DNA from: Corynebacterium kutscheri
GTDB taxonomy: Bacteria > Actinomycetota > Actinomycetes > Mycobacteriales > Mycobacteriaceae
Length of the DNA stretch: 64,000 bases
NCBI RefSeq assembly: GCF_000980835.1
Contig: NZ_CP011312.1
Span: 248,001 to 312,000 of the forward strand
Direction: 5' to 3'
Of the stretch, positions 17,609 to 26,573 are shown piece after piece (position 1 is the stretch's first letter; every line of letters starts with the position of its first letter). Both the position numbers and the translations under genes were made by a program. The notes under the pieces were generated by a model. That model worked only from the letters and a program-made list of their open reading frames with translations, was not told where the DNA came from and searched no databases.

Positions 17609-18496
17609 ATGTTTAAAATTGGTACTCGCGGAAGCTTGTTAGCAACTACTCAAGCTGGTCATATTCGTGATGCCCTTGTTGGTAATGGGTTTGATAGTGA
17701 CCTGCATATAGTAACTACAGTAGGCGATGTGAATATGGCGCCAGTAGAACGCATTGGCGTGGGGGTTTTTACACAAAAATTGCGTGATGCTCTTTTCCGC
17801 GGTGAGTGCGATATTGCAGTCCATTCCTTTAAAGATCTTCCTACCGAACCTGATGCTAGGTTTCGTCTTATTGTTCCACGACGTGTAGATGCTAGAGATT
17901 GTCTTGTCGCACGAGATTCCCTGACTCTTGATCAATTGCCTTTAGGCGCAAAAGTAGGTACTGGTGCTCCCCGGCGAATTTCGCAATTGCGAGTATTGCG
18001 GCCTGATTTAGAAATTCTTGGTTTGCGCGGAAATATTGATTCGAGAATGGACCGTGTGAAAAATGGTGAACTTGATGCGGTCGTATTGGCGTATGCAGGA
18101 CTATTGCGGGTAGAACGTGGTGATATGGCTACAGAAGTTTTTTCGCCAGAGCAAATGGTACCTGCGCCGGCACAAGGGGCATTAGCTATTGAATGTCGAG
18201 TAGATGATCAGGCAGCGATTGAGGCTATTAATTCGATTCTGGATGAGCAAGCTATGATTTGTGCAGTAGCAGAGCGTATTGTTCTCAATCGTCTAGAGGC
18301 TGGATGTACTGCTCCAGTTGCAGCTTATGCGTTCATTGAGAATAAAGATATTATTATCACTGCTGTTGTAGTGGCGTTAGATGGCACTCGCGTATTAAAG
18401 GAAATTATTCGAGGGCGTAGTAATGATTATCTGCGACTTAGTGAAGAATTAGCTAGTAAACTAATTGCTTCTGGGGCAAAAGATATATTGAGCTAG
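17609..18496 (+). CDS. hemC: Porphobilinogen deaminase (hydroxymethylbilane synthase)
   Basis: HemC polymerises four porphobilinogens to hydroxymethylbilane on a covalent dipyrromethane cofactor. The 295-residue protein shows [15 protein letters not shown] at 3-17, [11 protein letters not shown] near 70, [11 protein letters not shown] near 115, and Cys233 in [12 protein letters not shown], the cofactor attachment site. AAGGAACG lies before ATG 17609. It is translationally close to hemA (8 bp) and hemD (8 bp). Confidence 0.96.
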   Translation: MFKIGTRGSLLATTQAGHIRDALVGNGFDSDLHIVTTVGDVNMAPVERIGVGVFTQKLRDALFRGECDIAVHSFKDLPTEPDARFRLIVPRRVDARDCLVARDSLTLDQLPLGAKVGTGAPRRISQLRVLRPDLEILGLRGNIDSRMDRVKNGELDAVVLAYAGLLRVERGDMATEVFSPEQMVPAPAQGALAIECRVDDQAAIEAINSILDEQAMICAVAERIVLNRLEAGCTAPVAAYAFIENKDIIITAVVVALDGTRVLKEIIRGRSNDYLRLSEELASKLIASGAKDILS

Positions 18497-18504
18497 GCCA
18501 TTTT

Positions 18505-19335
18505 ATGGTTATTAAGTCCATTGATCAGGAAAAAAGCGATTTTAGACCTCTTAACGGGTGGAAAGTACTTGTGCCGCGTTCGGCACAACAAGCAGCTTCA
18601 ATGAGTAAGCAACTGCGTTTGTTAGGTGCGTTTCCAGCAGAAGTACCAACAATTTCTATTGTTCCACCACAGGATTTGAAGCCAATAGATATGGCTGTTC
18701 GTCAAATAGCAGAGGGATATTATCAGTGGCTTGTGGTAACCAGTATTAATGCGGTAAATGCACTTGAAGCTTCGTTACGACGTCTTGGATTATCAACAAC
18801 TATTTTTGATCAGGTCAAGATAGCTTGTGTGGGGATCAAAACCGCAAACGCTTTAGAGAAAATTGGTATTCGCACGGATATACAGCCATCAAAAACAAAT
18901 CAGCATGCTACAGGGTTAGTGGAAATTTTTCCACAACATGATGCACGAGCGAATCCAACAAAATCCGTATTACTTCCGCGAGCTGATATCGCAACGCAAG
19001 AATTGCCAGTTGGCCTGCAAAAGCTAGGGTGGCAAGTAGATGATGTTATTGCATATAGTACTGCTTTAGCGCCTGTGCCTTCTCAAGATGTGCAGGAAAG
19101 GATCACCGGGGGAGATTTTGATGCAATTTGTTTCACATCGGCATCAACCGTACGAAATTTAGTAAAACTTGTTGGTAGACCGCATAAACGTACTGTGATT
19201 GCATGCATAGGTTCTAAAACTGCTTATGCAGCAAGCGAATTGGGAATTCGGGTAGATGTTATTCCAGAAATCTCTACGGTGCCCCATCTTATTGAGGAGT
19301 TGGCGAAGTATGTACAAGCTGGTCGTATTGATTAG
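18505..19335 (+). CDS. hemD: Uroporphyrinogen-III synthase (stand-alone)
   Basis: HemD closes and rearranges hydroxymethylbilane to uroporphyrinogen III. The 276-residue protein begins with PLNGWKVLVPRSAQQA (residues 14-29) and has the two alpha/beta lobes of the family, with VVTSINAVNAL near 78 and ICFTSASTVRNLVKL near 212. In many actinobacteria, M. tuberculosis included, the gene at this place encodes a fusion with uroporphyrinogen-III C-methyltransferase; here there is no methyltransferase domain (no GxGPGD motif) and only 8 bp separate it from hemC. So the SUMT half is absent at this locus. Confidence 0.9.
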   Translation: MVIKSIDQEKSDFRPLNGWKVLVPRSAQQAASMSKQLRLLGAFPAEVPTISIVPPQDLKPIDMAVRQIAEGYYQWLVVTSINAVNALEASLRRLGLSTTIFDQVKIACVGIKTANALEKIGIRTDIQPSKTNQHATGLVEIFPQHDARANPTKSVLLPRADIATQELPVGLQKLGWQVDDVIAYSTALAPVPSQDVQERITGGDFDAICFTSASTVRNLVKLVGRPHKRTVIACIGSKTAYAASELGIRVDVIPEISTVPHLIEELAKYVQAGRID

Positions 19336-19436
19336 AAGCTTTTATTGTTTTTAGTGCAGTATCGTAGTCGTAAAAAATATAATGATTATTTGCGTTTGTG
19401 TTAGTGAAAGTTAAGTCGTTGCCGGAAGGATTGATT

Positions 19437-20459
19437 ATGACGAAGAAACCTATAACAACTGAGCATATTCTTCGACGTCCTCGGCGATTGCGAACCAACT
19501 CTGTGATGCGTGAACTTGTTGCTGAAACGTCTCTTCGTCCGGCTGATCTCATTCTGCCTATGTTTGTTGTCGATGGGTTAGATAATCCTCAGGAGATACC
19601 TAGTATGCCGGGGGTCTATCAGCACACCATGGATTCTTTAGTAGAAGCAGTTGATGAAGCAGTTTCAGTAGGGATCAAATGCGTTGATCTTTTTGGCGTT
19701 CCGTTAACTGAGAATAAAGACGCACGAGGAACACAAGCATGGGCTCAGGATGGAATCCTTAATAGAGCTGCCGGTGTGTTACGTAAAAATTTTGGTGATG
19801 AAGTCTTGATCATGACCGACACATGTCTAGATGAATTTACCGATCATGGCCATTGTGGGGTTCTTAATACTGATGCTTATGGAAACAGTTATGTTGATAA
19901 TGATGAGACCTTAGCTTTGTATCAAGCGATGGCGGTTTCTCAGGCTCAAGCTGGCGCTCATATTGTAAGTCCTTCTGGCATGATGGACGGTCAAATCCTC
20001 GCTATTAGACAAGCTCTTGACGCAGCAGGTTTTCGCGATACCGCGATTATGGCTTATTCCGCTAAGTACGCGTCTGCTTTTTACGGTCCTTTTCGTGATG
20101 CAGTTGGTTCCTCTCTAGAAGGTGACCGGCGAACTTATCAACAAAATCCGGCTAATCTTCGAGAGTCATTATTAGAAGTTACTCTGGATATAGCAGAGGG
20201 AGCAGACTTTGTTATGGTCAAACCTGCTTTATCATATTTAGATGTTGTAAAAGAAGTTTCTCGGATTAGTAGTGTTCCTGTTGCCGCGTACCAGGTTTCT
20301 GGTGAATACTCGGCGCTGTATGCAGCAGCAGCACATGGTTGGTTAGATCTTGATGCGGTGATGATGGAATCGTTATTGTCCATCAAACGGGCAGGTGCTA
20401 ATCAAATTCTTACGTATTTTGCGGTTCAAGCCGCTCGAAAATTGCAAGATGGTGCATAA
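19437..20459 (+). CDS. hemB: Delta-aminolevulinic acid dehydratase (porphobilinogen synthase)
   Basis: HemB condenses two 5-aminolevulinates to porphobilinogen. The 340-residue protein starts at ATG 19437 with GGAAGGA eight bases upstream; an earlier in-frame start lacks a site. The Schiff-base Lys262 is in VMVKPALSYLD, with Lys210 in YSAKYASAFYGPF. The metal-site loop reads DTCLDEFTDHGHCG: Cys130, Asp132 and Cys140, so the middle Cys of the three-Cys zinc type is Asp. A 101-bp gap separates it from hemD. Confidence 0.96.
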   Translation: MTKKPITTEHILRRPRRLRTNSVMRELVAETSLRPADLILPMFVVDGLDNPQEIPSMPGVYQHTMDSLVEAVDEAVSVGIKCVDLFGVPLTENKDARGTQAWAQDGILNRAAGVLRKNFGDEVLIMTDTCLDEFTDHGHCGVLNTDAYGNSYVDNDETLALYQAMAVSQAQAGAHIVSPSGMMDGQILAIRQALDAAGFRDTAIMAYSAKYASAFYGPFRDAVGSSLEGDRRTYQQNPANLRESLLEVTLDIAEGADFVMVKPALSYLDVVKEVSRISSVPVAAYQVSGEYSALYAAAAHGWLDLDAVMMESLLSIKRAGANQILTYFAVQAARKLQDGA

Positions 20460-20464
20460 AACCA

Positions 20465-21016
20465 ATGGTTGAGCAACAGTTAGAAAAGAAAACGGAGACA
20501 AGTACAACAAAACTGCCTGAGAAATTAATGTTTCTTTGGCAAGTGTGGATGGTGTTTTTAATTTTAGAATTAGTACACCAGATATTAAATATAGCTATGT
20601 CCATTGGGACAATGGATGAAATAAAGTTTGCATTGGCATCTAATTTAAAAGATTCTGGATACCAGGATGCAGGCGATAATCTTATTGCTCTGGCTGCTTG
20701 GCTATCTATTGGATTAGCTTTTGCTTTCTCTGTCGTTATATTAATAATTGCATTTTTCTTGGGTCGAAGAATGCGTCACGGTGGTATGAAAGCAGTAACT
20801 CCTAGGCTTTTCATGTTGATATTAAGCTATTACATGATCTTCCGTGGATTGCTTGTTTTTGTAGTCGAACCGACTAATTCTTTGCATATTGCCTATTATG
20901 CTGTTGATGGTGTACTTCAGTTGATTATTGCGGTAGTAAGCAGCGTTATTGTTTACGTGCTATCAACTAAAGAAATTTTGGCTTGGGTTTACAACGAAAT
21001 AGAGAAAAAGGCATAG
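20465..21016 (+). CDS. Conserved membrane protein, four TM helices (Rv0513-like position)
   Basis: The 183-residue protein has a charged N-terminal tail (about 1-20) and hydrophobic helices at about 21-48, 75-100, 113-134 and 140-168, followed by a short charged tail. There is no recognisable catalytic motif. It starts 5 bp after the hemB stop and should be in the same transcript. A membrane protein in this position is also found in mycobacteria and C. glutamicum. Function is unknown. Confidence 0.75.
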   Translation: MVEQQLEKKTETSTTKLPEKLMFLWQVWMVFLILELVHQILNIAMSIGTMDEIKFALASNLKDSGYQDAGDNLIALAAWLSIGLAFAFSVVILIIAFFLGRRMRHGGMKAVTPRLFMLILSYYMIFRGLLVFVVEPTNSLHIAYYAVDGVLQLIIAVVSSVIVYVLSTKEILAWVYNEIEKKA

Positions 21017-21136
21017 TTTTTCGAAATCAGCTTTATTGGTTGAAGTATTAATGGTCTTGCAGTTTCTGTGTCGCAAAGCGCATACTTGATGTTTCAATTT
21101 GTTTTTGGTTGAGATCAAAAGTGATCCCTAATCTAA

Positions 21137-21173
21137 AAAAGGTTGTTAATACTTTAGATATTAATAACCTTTT
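21137..21173 (+). terminator. AT-rich hairpin between membrane protein and P-type ATPase genes
   Basis: AAAAGGTTGTTAATA (21137-21151) pairs with TATTAATAACCTTTT (21159-21173) with one G-T mismatch and a 7-nt loop. The run of T in the 3' arm could terminate transcription, but the strand after it is not T-rich; an operator is equally possible. Confidence 0.45.
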
Positions 21174-21224
21174 GGTTATAGCTGGTTATGGCTTTAACCT
21201 CAAATAATACGTAGAGGTTTTATT

Positions 21225-23873
21225 ATGGTTGATGTTCCATCGCAGAAATCTTCACATTCATTAGATACTGATTTGGAATCATCAATCAGGGCTGCAAAGG
21301 TTGCCGCCGAAAAGGCTGGCGTTAACACATCAACGATGCATGCGATTGATCCTGATGAAGCTTTCGTTGGTGCACTACATTCCGGGCGCACTTCTTTTTC
21401 TTTTGAATTGGAAAATCTACCAAGTGCGTCTTCAATTGCCGAGGTAGAAGCAGAAATTAATGCAATTGCTGGCATTGACGTGCGTATTGTTTATGCAAGT
21501 GCAACAGCTTGGGTAACTGCCTTACGCACAGTAGACCCAATGGCTATAGTTAATGCTTTTGCTAATTTTGGAATTACCGCCACCTTAACGGATTCCTCGC
21601 TTCGACGTCGGATAGCATGGGCAGATGTTGAAGACAGACGATACCAACAATCTCATCGACGCTATCGTCGGCGTAATTATATTTCGCAGATGTCTTCTCA
21701 GCTTCGTAGACAAGCTGAAGAAGAGGAAAAGAAATTAGAGTCAGCGCGTACTAGTGGATTTTTTAAAGAGAATACTTATGCTAAAAAATCTCAGGAAGAA
21801 CCAAGCGACGTTCTTTTTACAGCGCGTGCTTTATTGACGAAAAAACGACTCATTGTTTCAATAATCTTGACTATTCCCGTTATGCTCATTGGGTATTTTC
21901 CTGATTTCCAATTCAACTATTGGCAGTATGTTCTTTTGGCTCTGTCGGCGCCTGTGGTTTTTTATGGGGCATGGCCTTTTCATCGAGCAATGATTGGTGG
22001 CGCTAGGCGGGCTAAATCTGCCCTTGATGCTGCAAGTTCGGTAGCAATATTGGGAGCATGGTTGTGGTCAGCAGCAATGATTCTTTTTACAAGTGTTGGC
22101 GATTTGCATCATCGTGCTAATCCTCAGTGGACTTCCTTGGATCCCACAAAATTAGAAGATGGGGCGCTTTTTTTCGATGTTGCCTGTGGAATGACAGTGT
22201 TTTTGTTGATTGGGCGTATTTTTATTCGAAAAACACGACCGAGTTATTTCGAGTGGATTCATCAATTCAAAACAGCGTATTCTTCAGAAGTTCTTGTAGT
22301 AGTGAAGAACCGCAAAACAGGAAAAATTAATAAAGAATTGCTTCCATTGCAGAAGTTAAAGCCAGGTGACGATATTATTGTTGAACCGAGACAGACAATT
22401 CCGGTGGATGGATATGTCATTGGCGGATCGGCGATTATTGATGCGCGGGCAATTGGCTTGGAACCAATGATGGTAAAAGTTAATGACAGTGTGTACGCCG
22501 GATGCGTTAATGGTGATAAACCACTAAAGATTCGTGTGCAACATACTGGTTATAGAACTTGGTTGGCTGCAATTTACCGATGGGTAATGAATGCATCGGT
22601 AAACCAGAATAAGGCTGACATGATTGCGATTCAATCAGCATCGGTGCTTGTTCCTATTTCTTTTGTTATTGCTGCAAGTTCTTTTGCTATGTGGGCTTTG
22701 CTAACAAACAATCTTAACCAGGCATTTGCTACTAGTTTAGCTACTTTAGGTTGTGTGGCTCCTGTGGCAGTTGCTTTGTGTTCTTCCTTGCCTTCTCGTT
22801 TAGGTATTGAAGCGATGGCCCGTCGGGGAGTGCTAATTAGGAATTCACAGACAATTCATGAGCTAGATGTTGTTGATACGGTGATCATGAATAGGTGGGG
22901 AAGCCTCAGCGATAGTGAAATGAATGTGGAGACTGTAACTGCTGAACGTGGTGAGAATCCAGAACTTGTAGTTCGTGTTGCTGCAGCATTGAGTTTAGAG
23001 AGCGAGCATCCCGTTGCACGTGCACTGATTCGCGCGGCACGAGAATCACGTGATGCTTTGCATGATGATTCCATTCCAAGTTGGATTGAAGCATCACAAA
23101 TTACGCTTGATCATGATGGAAATTTTCATGCATTAGTAGAATTACCATTAAAAGACAGTACTGGTGAAGCAGAAATGCGAACTGTAGAAGCTGTTTTGTG
23201 GCGTCCGAAAGACTTATCCTCGTTAGAAGGCCGTTTGGCTGCGGCAGCCGTATCTGGTGGAACACCATTGGTTGTGACTTGGAAGGGCAAGGATAGGGGT
23301 GTGATTACCTTGCACGATTCTCCTAAAGATGATGCAACTACTGCAGTAGATGCCATGGAAGCATTAGGTTTAGAGACCGTCATGCTTAGCCGAGATACTT
23401 ATCCGGTGGCGCGACGTTATGGTGACTCTATGGGAGTATCTCATGTTTTAGCAGGTATTCAGCCGAGGCAGAAACCGCAAACTGTTCGTTCTGTGCGTAG
23501 CCATGGGGCTAAAGTCGCTATGGTTGGTGATTCTTCAGTTAATGAGTGTTTCCGAGTTGCTAATGTTGGTATTCTCCTAGGTGCTCTTCGCTCGATAAAA
23601 GATACAAGCGAGTTGGAACACCCTGCAGCAGATATTGTTATGTTGGATTCTAAAGTAATGTCGATTGCTCAGATATTTAGATTTTCATATCGTCTTAATC
23701 GTCTGATCCGCAATAGTCTTATATTGGTATGGGCATATAATGTTGTTGCAATACTTGCTGCCGTATCAGGAATTCTGCACCCCATGCTCGCTACGATATT
23801 GATGTTGGGTTTTTCTCTTATTATTGAGTTTCGTTCTGGTCGCGCCGCGAATCTGCAATCTAGCTATAATTAA
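21225..23873 (+). CDS. P1B-type ATPase homologue lacking catalytic residues (pseudo-ATPase)
   Basis: The 882-residue protein has the layout of a heavy-metal P-type ATPase: an N-terminal HMA-like domain (about 40-130, no CxxC), a basic cytoplasmic linker, several TM helices, actuator-like and P/N-like domains, and two C-terminal TM helices. Key motifs are degraded. DKTGTLT is NRWGSLS, with Asn556 in place of the phosphorylated Asp. The membrane CPC is C510-VAP. The TGE loop reads IGLE. GDGxND is GDSSVNE near 769. It should not form a phosphoenzyme. The frame is intact and codon use normal, so it is a diverged protein, not a decayed gene. It lies between hemB and hemE, which suggests a heme- or metal-linked role (inference). 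A RTSFSFELENLPS-type beta pattern in the N-domain remains. Confidence 0.8.
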   Translation: MVDVPSQKSSHSLDTDLESSIRAAKVAAEKAGVNTSTMHAIDPDEAFVGALHSGRTSFSFELENLPSASSIAEVEAEINAIAGIDVRIVYASATAWVTALRTVDPMAIVNAFANFGITATLTDSSLRRRIAWADVEDRRYQQSHRRYRRRNYISQMSSQLRRQAEEEEKKLESARTSGFFKENTYAKKSQEEPSDVLFTARALLTKKRLIVSIILTIPVMLIGYFPDFQFNYWQYVLLALSAPVVFYGAWPFHRAMIGGARRAKSALDAASSVAILGAWLWSAAMILFTSVGDLHHRANPQWTSLDPTKLEDGALFFDVACGMTVFLLIGRIFIRKTRPSYFEWIHQFKTAYSSEVLVVVKNRKTGKINKELLPLQKLKPGDDIIVEPRQTIPVDGYVIGGSAIIDARAIGLEPMMVKVNDSVYAGCVNGDKPLKIRVQHTGYRTWLAAIYRWVMNASVNQNKADMIAIQSASVLVPISFVIAASSFAMWALLTNNLNQAFATSLATLGCVAPVAVALCSSLPSRLGIEAMARRGVLIRNSQTIHELDVVDTVIMNRWGSLSDSEMNVETVTAERGENPELVVRVAAALSLESEHPVARALIRAARESRDALHDDSIPSWIEASQITLDHDGNFHALVELPLKDSTGEAEMRTVEAVLWRPKDLSSLEGRLAAAAVSGGTPLVVTWKGKDRGVITLHDSPKDDATTAVDAMEALGLETVMLSRDTYPVARRYGDSMGVSHVLAGIQPRQKPQTVRSVRSHGAKVAMVGDSSVNECFRVANVGILLGALRSIKDTSELEHPAADIVMLDSKVMSIAQIFRFSYRLNRLIRNSLILVWAYNVVAILAAVSGILHPMLATILMLGFSLIIEFRSGRAANLQSSYN

Positions 23874-23876
23874 TCA

Positions 23877-23904
23877 AAATTTAACCGATAAGTGGTTAAT
23901 TTTT
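23877..23904 (+). terminator. Possible terminator after pseudo-ATPase gene
   Basis: TTAACC (23881-23886) pairs with GGTTAA (23894-23899), flanked by A-rich and T-rich arms, then TTTTTAG. The stem is short and AT-rich, so termination may be partial. Confidence 0.5.
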
Positions 23905-23970
23905 AGATAAAAAGTTCTATAAGGGTGTACTTCCTTTTATTTAGGGCTACCTCAGGGCAAGATAAGGGAC

Positions 23971-25044
23971 ATGTCAAAGAAGCGCTTGAACCTTAAATCC
24001 CCGCTTATCGATGCTGCAATAGGGAAAACACCTTCGCGCCGGCCAGTATGGTTTATGAGACAAGCAGGACGGTCATTACCTGAATATCGTGAAGTGCGTC
24101 AAGGCATTGATATGCTTGATTCTTGCTTTATGCCGGAGTTGCTAGCTGAGATTACCTTACAACCGGTGCGTAGACATGATGTTGATGCAGCAATCCTTTT
24201 TTCGGACATAGTTGTACCGCTTAAAGCGGCAGGTGTTGAAGTTGATATTGTGCCAGGACGTGGTCCCGTTATGGCACAAGCATTACGCACTAAAAATGAT
24301 GTGCAAAAACTACCGATTTTAGATGGTGATGTGCCGGAAGTTTCAGCAGGAATTCAAATTATTCTTGATGAGTTAAATGATGCTCAAGCGCTTATAGGTT
24401 TTGCAGGTGCGCCGTTTACTTTAGCTAGTTATTTGGTGGAGGGGGGTCCAAGTCGAAACCACGAGAAGACAAAGGCAATGATGCATGCTGATCCTGAGGC
24501 GTGGCATCTGCTTATGGAACGTCTAGTTCCTAGTATTGTGCATTTTTTAAAAGTACAAATAGATGCAGGTATTGATGCTTTACAGCTGTTTGATTCCTGG
24601 GCGGGTTTCTTAACTCAACGTGATTATCGTGAATTTGTTTTGCCCTATTCACGGCAGATTTTGACAGAAGTAGAAGTGATACCACGGATTCATTTTGGTG
24701 TTGGCACCGGTGAGCTATTAGGGGCAATGAGTGAGGTTGGTAGTGAAGTTATGGGGGTAGATTGGCGAGTTCCCCTTGATGAGGCTGCTCGACGTATTAC
24801 TTCAATAACATCGCCGCGGGTTCTTCAAGGTAATCTTGATCCCGCGATGCTCTTTGCAGGGGAAGAGGTTTTACGTAAAGAAGTTGCGCGTATTTGTCAG
24901 GAGGCAGATAAAGCAATTGCAGATGGTATTGCATTAGGGCACATTTTTAATCTTGGACATGGTGTGCTTCCAACAACTGATCCTGATGCAATTACACAAG
25001 CTGTAAATATCATTCATGATCATCTTCCTTTGAAAACCGTCTAG
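23971..25044 (+). CDS. hemE: Uroporphyrinogen decarboxylase
   Basis: HemE converts uroporphyrinogen III to coproporphyrinogen III. The 357-residue protein has the N-terminal signature PVWFMRQAGRSLPEYR (residues 21-36), AILFSDIVVPL near 74 with the catalytic Asp, the GAPFTLASYLVEGG motif near 145, and the C-terminal FNLGHGVLPTTDP near 330. ATG 23971 has AAGATAAGGG upstream. It is 19 bp before cgoX, forming a hemE-cgoX unit. Confidence 0.96.
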   Translation: MSKKRLNLKSPLIDAAIGKTPSRRPVWFMRQAGRSLPEYREVRQGIDMLDSCFMPELLAEITLQPVRRHDVDAAILFSDIVVPLKAAGVEVDIVPGRGPVMAQALRTKNDVQKLPILDGDVPEVSAGIQIILDELNDAQALIGFAGAPFTLASYLVEGGPSRNHEKTKAMMHADPEAWHLLMERLVPSIVHFLKVQIDAGIDALQLFDSWAGFLTQRDYREFVLPYSRQILTEVEVIPRIHFGVGTGELLGAMSEVGSEVMGVDWRVPLDEAARRITSITSPRVLQGNLDPAMLFAGEEVLRKEVARICQEADKAIADGIALGHIFNLGHGVLPTTDPDAITQAVNIIHDHLPLKTV

Positions 25045-25063
25045 AAAAAGAAAGACATTACGC

Positions 25064-26452
25064 GTGCGTATCGCTATTATTGGAGCCGGATTAGCTGGTC
25101 TAACCGCAGCTTATGAGCTGAAAAAATTAGATAAGAATGTTGAAATCGAGGTCTTTGAAGCAGCTGACCGAATCGGCGGAAAGCTATATACAGTGCCTTT
25201 TGCATCCGGTCCGACAGATATGGGGGCTGAGGCTTTCGTCGATCCTACTGGATCTGTGCAAGAGTTTTTAAAAGAACTTGATCTTGAAAATGAACTTGTT
25301 GAACCTTCTGGATTAAGTAGCCTAATTTACGCCAATGGCAAGCTTTTTTCTTTGCCAAAGGGAACTTTGATGGGGATTCCGGCAACGTCGGAAGGTTTTG
25401 CGGAGATTGTTGATCAGCAAACATGTGATCGTATCGATAATGAAGCGAATCAGGACTCTATTGTTTGGGATGAACAAGATCAAAGTCTTGGAGCCTTGAT
25501 TGAACAACGCTATGGCGCGCAAGTTTCTGATCGAGTAGTTTCAGCGTTACAAGGAGGCGTGTATTCTGCAGCATCTTCTGATTTAGGGATTAGAGCAACT
25601 ATTCCACAGTTGGCACAGGAGTTTGATCGTATGAAGGAACAAGGCGAGAAAATAACGCTATCTCATGCGATAAAAAATATTCTTGAAATGCGTGCTGCTA
25701 ACCAAGTTGCAGGGTATAAGCCTTCGCTATTTAAAACTTTTAATGACGGTTATCATCTGCTTTATGAGGCGTTAGCTGAAAAATCAGAAGCAATTATTCA
25801 TGTTGATGCATTTATTTCTGGTGTGACAAAGGAAAAAGGGAAGTTTCATATTAAGGGTGCCGGTGATTCCTTATTTGATAAGGTCCTTTTCGCAACTCCA
25901 GCACCGACAACGGCAATGTTGGTTAAAACTCTTGTGCCAGAAATTGTTGAACCTTTAAAAACAATTCCGTTAGCAAGTTCTGTAGTCGTTGGGATGAAAT
26001 TTGACTCAGATGAGGGGCTACCAGATAATTCCGGAGTTCTGGTAGCACTTGATGAGGAGTTTGTGCATGCTAAAGCTTTTACTTTTGCTTCAAAGAAATG
26101 GCCGCATTTAGCTAAGCGTGGGGGAGCTTTAGTTCGCGCTTCTTTCGGACGTTATCGAGATGATATTGCTATGCGTGTTGATGAGGATACGCTTGTTGAT
26201 TACGCACTTGATGATTTACAACGTATAACCGGTTTTGATGGTAGAACAGCGGGATTATCTGAGATCTATGTGCAACGTTGGTTTGGTGGTTTACCGGTTT
26301 ATAACGAGAAACATTTAGCTACTGTAAATGCAATCAATGACGTAGTAGAACAATATGATGATTTAGCTTTATGCGGGGCATGGGCTTATGGTGTGGGAGT
26401 TCCTGCGGTTATTGCTCATGCACGTGCGATAGCGAAAAAACTTATTAGTTAA
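25064..26452 (+). CDS. cgoX: Coproporphyrinogen III oxidase CgoX (HemY type)
   Basis: The 462-residue FAD enzyme oxidises coproporphyrinogen III to coproporphyrin III with O2 in the coproporphyrin-dependent pathway of Gram-positives (older name hemY, protoporphyrinogen oxidase). The FAD motif IIGAGLAGLTAAYELKK is at residues 4-20, then EVFEAADRIGGKL near 28, and a closing FAD segment LCGAWAYGVGVPAVIAHARAIAK near 435. Starts at GTG 25064. Partners CpfC and ChdC are not in this window. Confidence 0.93.
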   Translation: MRIAIIGAGLAGLTAAYELKKLDKNVEIEVFEAADRIGGKLYTVPFASGPTDMGAEAFVDPTGSVQEFLKELDLENELVEPSGLSSLIYANGKLFSLPKGTLMGIPATSEGFAEIVDQQTCDRIDNEANQDSIVWDEQDQSLGALIEQRYGAQVSDRVVSALQGGVYSAASSDLGIRATIPQLAQEFDRMKEQGEKITLSHAIKNILEMRAANQVAGYKPSLFKTFNDGYHLLYEALAEKSEAIIHVDAFISGVTKEKGKFHIKGAGDSLFDKVLFATPAPTTAMLVKTLVPEIVEPLKTIPLASSVVVGMKFDSDEGLPDNSGVLVALDEEFVHAKAFTFASKKWPHLAKRGGALVRASFGRYRDDIAMRVDEDTLVDYALDDLQRITGFDGRTAGLSEIYVQRWFGGLPVYNEKHLATVNAINDVVEQYDDLALCGAWAYGVGVPAVIAHARAIAKKLIS

Positions 26453-26573
26453 TTTTGATGTATAAGCTATGTAGTAATAACACCTCAAAATAAAAGTGAA
26501 ATGAAGAAATGTAGCGGTTTTCATTACTTTTTCTATGGGGTACCAACTTTTGTTATAGAAGGACTGAACTAGA

